64,000 nt of DNA from contig JBANSL010000017.1 in the NCBI GenBank assembly GCA_037127255.1, positions 46,943,745-47,007,744 on the forward strand, in the 5' to 3' direction. This document shows positions 56,265 to 64,000 of this stretch, piece after piece. The notes under the pieces were generated by a model. It made no database searches. It worked only from the letters and a program-made list of their open reading frames with translations, and was not told the DNA's origin. Positions within the stretch are counted from its first letter, which is position 1; the number at the start of each line of letters is the position of its first letter. Source of the DNA: Persicaria tinctoria. Its lineage: Eukaryota; Streptophyta; Magnoliopsida; Caryophyllales; Polygonaceae. The position numbers and the translations under genes were made by a program.

Positions 56265-56559
56265 CACTTTTGAAAACATTATGACACTTCCGTATTTTAT
56301 GTTTGATACAATTGGTTAACTTTGATGATTTTTGTGTTTATCTATGGCATTGTTATGTAATCTACTAAATCTAGCACATTTTATTTTTATTATCTACGAT
56401 TGATGATTCTATGGCATTGTCGAAAACGTACAATATAGAGTATATATTGGGACAATTAACTTGTGAATGGATTCAGGCTGGCTATGATTTGAGGCCCATT
56501 GCGGAAGTTTAAACAATGTTGGCTTATTGCAAACCAAAAAGCCCATTTGAGGCCCATTG

Positions 56560-58445
56560 CGGAAGTTTAATAAATAAAGGGTCGTGATTACATACACGCC
56601 ATGCGAATGGCTGATGCTTACAACGCTGCCTCGGACCCACAACAGTCTCGACCAATCATAGCCCAGAGCGTGTCTTTCATTTTTGGTAAAAAGGAAAAGA
56701 AAAGTAGCATTTATGCGAATGGCTGATGCATTGCTAGATGCACCCATGCATAGAAGCTGTTGGATTTCAATGAATAAATGGCCAAGATTGCATACAAGCC
56801 ATTCCAAGCCATGCGAATGGCTGATGCATCCCTTGATGCTTCGGAATCACAAATTATCCATGAATGCTACTGTACTTTTATTTTCAAAAAAATTAACAAA
56901 TTGTTTTTTAGAGTTCAATTCGGTCAGATTTATTTTTATTGTTATTAGTATTATTACGTTTGAGCAATACTAATATAAGATTTGTATAATAATAATAATA
57001 ATAATTAATAATAATAATAATTAAGAGCCAGTTTGAGATTTGTAGTAATTTGTATAATTTGTATACTATAAGAGTTCACATAGATTGTACTAATTTTAAA
57101 CTTATATTCATTATCGGTTAAGACTCGTAAAATTACTATAAGATTCACTTACACATCATCGTAAACACTTCTCGATTAAGAGTTCACATAGATAGTTATT
57201 AAAAAAACAATATGAGTTAAGCCCGATAGTTATATTAGATTAAAATGAATGTTTTGATTTAAAACCAATAGTTAGTAACATAAATAACTAAAAAAGAGAC
57301 TTAAGTGAAAAATAAGAAACAAAGGATAATGAAACAAAATCAAAGAACATTGGAACACGATCTCATTATCGTTCAAGACTCGTAAAATTACTCTAAGATT
57401 CACTTACACATCATCGTAAACTCTTCTCGATTAAGAGTTCGCATAGATAGTTACTAAAAAAACAATATGAGTTAAGCCCGATAGTTATATTAGATTGAAA
57501 TGAATGTTTTGAGTTAAAACCAATAGTTAGTAACATAAAGAAATTAAAAAGAGATTTAAGTGATAAATAAGAAACAAAGGATAATGAAACAAAATCAAAG
57601 AAAATTGGAACACGAGCTCATTATCGGTCAAGACTCGTAAAATTACTCTAAGATTCACTTACACATCATCGTAAACACTTCTCGATTAAGAGTTCACATA
57701 GATAGTTATTAAAAAAACAATATGAGTTAAGCCCGATAGTTATATTAGATTAAAATGAATGTTTTGATTTAAAACCAATAGTTAGTAACATAAATAACTA
57801 AAAAAGAGACTTAAGTAAAAAATAAGAAACAAAGGATAATGAAACAAAATCAAAGAACATTGGAACACGATCTCATTATCGGTCAAGACTCGTAAAATTA
57901 CTCTAAGATTCACTTACACATCATCGTAAACTCTTCTCGATTAAGAGTTCACATAGATAGTTATTAAAAAAACAACATGAGTTAAGCCCGATAGTTATAT
58001 TAGATTGAAATGAATGTTTTGATTTAAAACCAATAGTTAGTAACATAAATAACTAAAAAAGAGACTTAAGTGAATAATAAGAAACAAAGGACAACATTAA
58101 TAATAATTAATGGAGAAACTCAAAGAATAGTAATAACAATAATATTAATAATTAAATGATTATATTGATTTATCATATCCATAGTTTAGATTGATTTTTT
58201 ATATATTGTCCGAAGCATCTAGTTGGGTTATTTCACATGTAATGTACAAAATAATATTAATATGAAGGAAATCCCCATCTCCATTGGTTCATGGCTGAGA
58301 GAACGGATTGAAAACTTGCACCGTTGGATTTCATGAAATAAAGGGCCACGATTGAATACAAGCCATGTGAATGACTGATGCCATACCCGCTGCGCCGGAC
58401 CCACATTGGTCCCAGCCAATCACAGCGCACCGCGTGTCCCATAAG
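56560..58445 (+). repeat. Three dispersed copies of a ~120-bp repeat
   Basis: Copies at about 56560-56690, 56755-56850 and 58318-58445 share AATAAAGGGCCACGATTGAA-type sequence, then ACAAGCCATGCGAATGGCTG, then (in the outer two) CGGACCCACA...CCAATCA. All point the same way. The outer copies flank the 255-bp array. Confidence 0.75.
57120..58095 (+). repeat. 255-bp tandem repeat array
   Basis: Four units start at 57120, 57375, 57630 and 57885 with AAGACTCGTAAAATTACT; the last is about 210 bp. Copies differ by a few substitutions and the spacing is exactly 255 bp. Units are AT-rich, with no open frame, and contain CTTCTCGATTAAGAGTTC(A/G)C and GAGTTAAGCCCGATAGT. Satellite-like, but the array is short. 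Confidence 0.95.
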
Positions 58446-59440
58446 CCTTGAATTCTACTTTTCTTTTTGAAAAAAAAAATAGAAATTGTATTTACAGTTA
58501 TATTCGCCTATTTGGTCATACTCCGTAATAATTACTCTACTGTATATTTATCTTATTCTTATTTTGATTATTAATATAAATATTATTTTTATTCATCTTC
58601 TTATTCTTATTTTATAATTTTTTTTTATTATTAGTATTATTATAACTAGCAGGAGAATTATGTCAACATAATACCAACCATGTCTAATACTAGTTGGTTA
58701 TTTCATATGTAATGAACTAACTGATATTATTATTATTAATATTATTTCATATGTAATTTTGTTGTTACAAAAAAAATGAAATGAAATTTTCAACCATCAT
58801 TGATTGGATGGTGAAAGTTTATTTATGCATGTTATGGATGTTTAGTTTCATGTTGTATGTTTTGTTGTTGATCTATGTTTATGACTTTTATGACTGTTTT
58901 ATGAGGAAGTTTTATGAAGTACTTGTTTCAATAATCTTGCATGACCTTGAATGTGTTGTTAGTTGAATAACCTTGCATTACTTAATGACCTCTTATCACT
59001 TCTATATTTAAAATTGGTAGTTGATCAAATACTTGTATGCAGAAAATTTTAACGGAATTTGTTTGAATAACCTTAAGCATTATGCTAAGTCATTACAACA
59101 CACAAAACATTAAAAGTTTTTCACAAACCATTAAAAACCGTTAGTGTATATCCGGAAGTACAAACCATTACAAACAAGTTTTTCACCAGCAAATTACATA
59201 CCATTACAATACATTAGAAGTTTCAAACCATTACATTAGAAGTCCTTACAAAATGCGAACTGTCATATCCACCCCTTATACTTATTAATTCAGAAGCACT
59301 CTCTTTGTAAAATATTGCGCCACGTGTCCTTCTGTGAGCAACCCTAAGCATTTACATTGCAACCACGTTCTCCTTCAACCGTTCACTCAAGCCACACAAT
59401 TATCTTCTTCTCCACCCACGTTCTATTGCCTATCAATACA
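58446..59440. other. AT-rich intergenic DNA
   Basis: Homopolymer and ATT-rich stretches, no transposon ends or RNA genes recognised. Near 59320 a CCACGTGTCC (G-box core CACGTG) lies about 120 bp before the next ORF and could be a promoter element. Confidence 0.4.
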
Positions 59441-59443
59441 AAA

Positions 59444-59785
59444 ATGAAATTGGTTTTATTTGGAGCAAGAAATAGGTTTTCTCACCACGGTTGTCTTCTT
59501 CCTCACAATCGATTGGCGGCCGAAGGAGGGCAGTTGGTGGCTGGCATTGTGGAGGTGGGGCACAATCGATTGACGATTGAAGAAGGGAGATTGGTGGACA
59601 GTGTCGCAGTCGACGAGGGCTGGAGAAGGCAATTTGGTGGAGTCGTGGCACGATTGGGTGGCAAGCTTAATCGTCTGGATCATAACCAGCACCATCCACA
59701 ACCGCTGCTATTGAAGAAAAGCAAAGGTACCATGTGTGAATTTCTGATTTGTTTTTCCTCTAGAACCCTAATTTTGTTGCTTTAA
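59444..59785 (+). CDS. Hypothetical protein, unrecognised
   Basis: From ATG 59444 the frame encodes MKLVLFGARNRFSHHG and continues 113 codons; an earlier non-ATG start is possible but not preferred. It is Gly/Arg/His-rich with a partial internal repeat (HNRLAAEGGQLV and HNRLTIEEGRLV, about residues 22-45), the only notable structure. A potential splice donor AAAG|GTACC at 59726 would end the exon earlier. I see no domain and no homologous family. The CT-rich leader and G-box upstream make transcription plausible. It could also be a transposon-borne or non-coding transcript. Confidence 0.3.
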   Translation: MKLVLFGARNRFSHHGCLLPHNRLAAEGGQLVAGIVEVGHNRLTIEEGRLVDSVAVDEGWRRQFGGVVARLGGKLNRLDHNQHHPQPLLLKKSKGTMCEFLICFSSRTLILLL

Positions 59786-60330
59786 TCCTTCCGGTATCCA
59801 ATTTCTTTTTCTGAGCAATTAATTCCGCTTTGCATTTCTTGAATTCGTTTCTCTCACACATTCGTCAATGTCCGAAAGCTTCCGTTTTGAGGGGTTTGTT
59901 GGTTGATGTTGGGATTTCGATTTTGAGGGTTTCACAAAATTGAAACTGTACCAATGCAGGATTAGAGTTCACAGGGTTTTGAAATTGATGGGTTTTAGTA
60001 AAAAAAATTGCAATAATCAAATTGAGAGTTATAAGCTTTCGAAAAATTGAATAGGTTGTGGCTTAATGCTCTGACTGAAACGATCGCTTATAGTCACTAA
60101 GTTGGTTCTTGCGCAACCTCATGGAATGCAATTCATTCACAAGCCAATTATAATTTCTTTTTCATTTGAATAATTTAAGGCTTGTAAGCCATATATATAT
60201 TTTCTAAGTCATAGGTGTACTTGAAATATCAACCGCAGTGTCATAGGTGTTTGTGAAGTTATTGATACGTCCGTTCTTCTTTTCCTAAGTCTTGACTTGT
60301 GAAATAGATTGAAATAATTAGGCTTCATTT

Positions 60331-60414
60331 GGGGAAGAAATATGTTTAGTTTCCTAATTTTGCTACTAGATTCATCTGGGTAAGAAATATGTTTAGTTTC
60401 CTAATTTTGCTACT
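60331..60414 (+). repeat. Small tandem duplication
   Basis: AAGAAATATGTTTAGTTTCC plus TAATTTTGCTACT occurs twice with a period of about 46 bp, interrupted by ATTCATCTGGG. Non-coding. Confidence 0.85.
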
Positions 60415-61830
60415 GATGATTGACAAACTCTACTTGTGAACTAGCTTCTTTTTTATGTTTAAAGATTGTGGCTCCTGAATTAGTTTTAATTTGTTGTTCT
60501 TTTTTTTTTCCTCTCCCTGACAGGTTTTTGGATCGATTTTAGATGCGGGTATTGGAGATTTTGGGGCGATTTTCTTGCCAGTTAATCAATCTATTTTGAT
60601 ATATGCTATGATTTAATTTTCTATTTTTTGGCATAGATTGATCTAGAGTTTGATAAGATGAAATTGAGATACAATGAGGTGAATGGGTTATCCAATTTGG
60701 CTCTCTTTTTACGGCTTGGCTTATCTCGCCAGTTCCTTAATTTTTCTTCTCTTTTTTTTTATTGTTAATGTGATGTGTTTAAATTTCTATTTATGTCGTT
60801 GTTTCTTTTTTCTTTTAGAAGCTGCTATTGGGAGAAGGAACGTTATTTTGCTCCCCAACCCTACTATTATTTTACAACTATCTTTATGTTGATTTTATTA
60901 TCCAGAGATGAAGAACAAGATATGCTTCTCAATCTCAATTTACAAGTCAATAAGGTTTAATATAAGACCTTGAACTAGAGGTATTTAATCTCTAAGATAT
61001 ATCATCTTTTTTTATTTTGACAGCCTATTGAATGATAAATCACCTTACTCTCAACAAAATCTGCAAGGTGATGGTCTTGATCGTGATAAAGGGACTTCTT
61101 GAATCCAATGTATGCTATTATATTCTTTTAAAGTATTTATCTCAAATGAAAAATCTCTTCTTTTGTCATAGATTTTGAAGTCTTTTTGGTTTTATTTTGT
61201 TTTCTCCTTGTAGCACTCCGTAATTGTGATATGTATTGCTCCATTGATGATCTCCTACAATTGCTATTATGCCTTAGTTTGTGCCGAGTTGAATTTTCTT
61301 GAACTATTTAACTTGGTGAATTTATTTGCTTACTTTAGATGAAAGATAATCTTTTGGTTCGAAAAGTTCACTAAAGTGCGATGTTTCTGGGTATCATAAC
61401 AATGTTATAAGCTGTAGACATCTCATATTATTTGAGAATGTAATTTCATAAATATTTTAATTATGTTAATAAAAAGATTTAAATATATATTAGGTTTCTC
61501 ATGCTAAAACCTAGGTTATTATGAATCTATTTACGATAACATTTCCCATTCTTCTTTATGTAGCATATAAGTTACTCATGTGCTAATACTTCGCTTTTAA
61601 CTTCATTGGTTGCAAGTATCCATTATTTTCACTATATTTTGTTGAACGTGGTTATTAAGGGTTTTGATACATGCACATGTTTTCTGCCTATAGCTTAATA
61701 ACACATTCGCCTATAGTTGTAGAATGAGTATATTTGATTATGACCATATTTGTTTTCATGCCATTGCTGTGAAATGGACTGAATAAAAGTCATTATTTGT
61801 TGTTACACACCAGAATTATTTTGGGTTATG

Positions 61831-61979
61831 TGTAACAAACTGGAACATTGACATGGAGATGAATATTTTTTTTGGAGCTTATGACTTGTAACTTGGGATC
61901 CAATTTGGGATTTTTTGTTTAGAGCTTTTTTTTTCCATTTTGATTTGTTTGGAGTTTGGATCTATTTCTTGATTACTTC
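61831..61979 (+). repeat. 149-bp direct repeat, left copy
   Basis: From TGTAACAAACTGGAACATTG to CTTGATTACTT, matching 63171-63319 at most positions. The copies are 1.34 kb apart in the same orientation. There is no primer-binding site after the first copy and no target duplication, so LTRs of a small retroelement (TRIM) are not supported. Confidence 0.85.
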
Positions 61980-63170
61980 TTCTTAAATAATACTTTATGT
62001 TATTCTTGCAGATGGGGGATGGAAGGGAAAAGGCTATAAAAGATAACTCCAAGATCAGCTGGCCATGAAGCAACAACAAAGTGATATTGGGTGCGACGAG
62101 TAATATATCTTACTTTGTGCCTACTGTCATGTTAAAACTGAAGGTCTGCGCTTACTTTCTGAGTTTTAAATGGTTAGTTTTTATATTATTTCTTCATGAT
62201 CTTTTTTAAGATGTTCCCTTTTATTTTATTTAGAAATCTTATTTTTGTTCATCTTTATTTAGCAATTAATTTTTAGGGATTATGATGTATGATGATTCTT
62301 ATATCGGTTTGTATAAATGATCAACCTTTTAGACAAGATGCACATGTCTTTTAACTTTTATCATATTATTCAGTAGATGAGCTAGAGGAGAGAATTCTTT
62401 TTAAAAAGAGAAGTTGCATATCGATCTTATTTAGCTTTTGGGAGTGTTAGTTGTTATTGTTGTAACATCATTTCTACACTCTTCTGCAGGCCAAACTTTC
62501 CTCTACGGATGATCAATCCTGGAAAGAAAGAGAAGAAATTTGTTGATTTAATGGTCTATACCCTCTTCTGTCTGAGGTGATCTTCTTATATTTTTGAAAA
62601 AAATGTCAATAAGTGTTTGCGAGTAGAAATTTGTTGATTTAAGTATTCTATTTTTTCTTCATTTCATTTTGAGTATACTACTACATCCCAACAATTGTCA
62701 TGAACATTATTGTGCCAGGGTTGATAGGTGGAACCTTTCTTGACCAAATACGATATCAGGTGGCTTCTCTTTTTTTTTTTTTCCCATTTCAATGACTGCT
62801 GATAGTGTTGGTTTCAACATGTAATGGATACCTTGTAATTCTCCATCTCTCTGGGTTTTATTCTTCCATTTTCTCTTTCATGAGTGAATATCAACAGGAT
62901 CTTAATTTTAAGATTTATAGATTGGTTTTGTAACTATTGTAATCACTTTGTATTTTTGGCTTTTTTGTTGGAGTTTGGGATAGAGAGATCTCAGATCTGG
63001 CATTCCTTAGCGTGCTCAAATAATCATCTATTCATCAATTTGTAACTATAGAGAATTGAAGATGAATATTTTGGCTCAGTTCATACTCAATTAGGGGTTA
63101 GGGGTTCAATTAGGGGTTCGGGGTTTCAATTAGAGAATCAGAGAAAAGCACGGGCACTGGGACCTATGGC

Positions 63171-63319
63171 TGTAACAAACTGGAACATTGACATGGAGAT
63201 GGATATTTTGTTTGGAGCTTATGGTTTGTAACTTGGGATCCAATTTGGGATTTTTTTTGTTTGGAGCTTTTTTTCCATTTTGATTTGTTTGGAGTTTGGA
63301 TCTATTTCTTGATTACTTC
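63171..63319 (+). repeat. 149-bp direct repeat, right copy
   Basis: Second copy of the repeat at 61831-61979, differing by a few substitutions and short T-run changes. It follows AGGGGTT-type short repeats (63090-63130). Confidence 0.85.
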
Positions 63320-64000
63320 CTTGTGGTCTGCTAACCCCTCAAGGCTTGTGAATTTATACTGGATAATTAAATTGGTATGCATTGTGTGCAGTTTGAAGAT
63401 TTCCAAAGCAAATGGGCATTCAAGTTGTTGCAACACTATAGGCATAACTATAGAATGTTTAATGATGATGTACATGTACAACTTTTTGCCCCATGTAATT
63501 TTTGTTAATTACTTGTAGCTTAAATTGTGCTTTTATTTATTTTTATTTCCTTTTGGTTATTGATGAAACTAAACTATGTTTTTTTTATTGACAACTACGC
63601 CACATATTTTAGATTGATCTTTAACAGGATTTCCGATTCTGGATGTAGTATAATTATCAATAATTTAGTAGCATCTCTTCTGGGTTCATTTTCTCTTTAT
63701 TTATTGAAGTTGCTTTTCTAATCGATAAAGATCATTGCTAAGTTACATCATTGATGTATTGTTGATCTTAATATGTAGAGTAGCAGGTGTTGCAATCGCT
63801 GGTTTTTGGGAGCTTTGAGGGCTCAGGGAAGACCAATGATTGACTTCCCCAAGCAAAAAAATGTTGTTGCTTGGGCTCAGTGCAGGAATTGGTGTTCTTA
63901 ATGTTGCTAGGAAAAGCATGGCAAGGATGTTGGAAGTGTGCTTTTTGATCTATAGCTGAAATTAGGAATCTTTTAGTAAAAAGTGATGTATTTGCCCGTT

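Larger units (their letters stand above)
59786..64000. other. Gene-like, unannotated region
   Basis: T-rich intron-like DNA with isolated splice-like sites, for example CCCTGACAG|G at 60523, TTCTTGCAG|ATGGGGG near 62010 and TCTGCAG|GCC near 62489. The short stretches between them do not join into a protein I recognise. 63780-63960 has a codon-like stretch (GRPMIDFPKQKNVVAWAQ) of unknown origin. It could be a long non-coding or poorly conserved spliced gene on the plus strand. Confidence 0.3.

Noticed and set aside
61831..63319. TRIM retroelement with 149-bp LTRs
   Set aside because: No primer-binding site after the left copy, no polypurine tract before the right copy and no target duplication.

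Overview
This window is nuclear DNA of a flowering plant, most likely a eudicot. The genes have short exons with GT..AG introns, the intergenic DNA is AT-rich, and the repeats are plant families: Athila-like Ty3/gypsy, Copia, L1 and RTE LINEs, CACTA, hAT, Mutator-like, Stowaway and Harbinger. There is no operon structure. I cannot name the species. Three protein genes look intact, all on the + strand: a membrane-anchored SMP+C2 protein (12 exons, 30505-35035), an intronless mitochondrial-type PPR protein (40056-42104) and a two-exon SOUL heme-binding protein (45190-46555). The first two closely resemble Arabidopsis At1g53590 and At1g53600, whose locus numbers are adjacent, so this pair looks like conserved microsynteny.

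Layout. 1-12963 is a nest of minus-strand Athila-like Ty3/gypsy elements. Element B (gag, protease, composite LTR) is interrupted by a 3.7-kb CACTA transposon with a CAG target duplication, and is abutted by element A (1.2-kb LTR, tRNA-Asp primer site, gag). Element A itself carries an antisense 2.1-kb solo LTR with TTCCC target duplications. 12964-14701 is the 3' part of a + strand L1 LINE split by a hAT-like MITE (GTGGGTAC target duplication). 14780-16347 is a long-inverted-repeat element. 16653-21870 is a decayed minus-strand L1 LINE whose RNase H end was rearranged around large CT/AT/AG microsatellites. 22941-24615 is a Mutator-like element that was later part of a 598-bp tandem duplication. 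26101-29919 is a Pack-MULE carrying four exons of a bHLH transcription factor gene and two tRNA-like sequences. A Stowaway MITE (29952-30186) sits in the presumed promoter of the C2 gene.

35366-36042 holds minisatellites. 38097-39530 holds Athila integrase and Copia RNase H relics. A ladder of CCCACCGCAT/ATGCGGTGGG hairpins lies just upstream of the PPR gene. Downstream of the SOUL gene, 46702-49440 is a mosaic of Copia LTR+gag, RTE reverse transcriptase and Athila gag. 51255-51527 is a Harbinger-type fragment. 54473-56264 is a long but damaged ORF resembling the plant ATHILA ORF-1/putative transposon protein family, ending in an RGG box. A 255-bp satellite-like array follows at 57120-58095. 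The last 6 kb is gene-like in texture (a short ORF, possible splice sites) but I could not recognise a product.

The three intact genes are ordinary single-copy-type plant genes that happen to be neighbours; nothing suggests they act in one pathway. The most unusual features are the TCGA-palindrome arrays shared by LTR and coding DNA of one retrotransposon family, the tRNA-like pair inside the Pack-MULE, the hairpin ladder, and the RGG-box ORF beside its satellite array.
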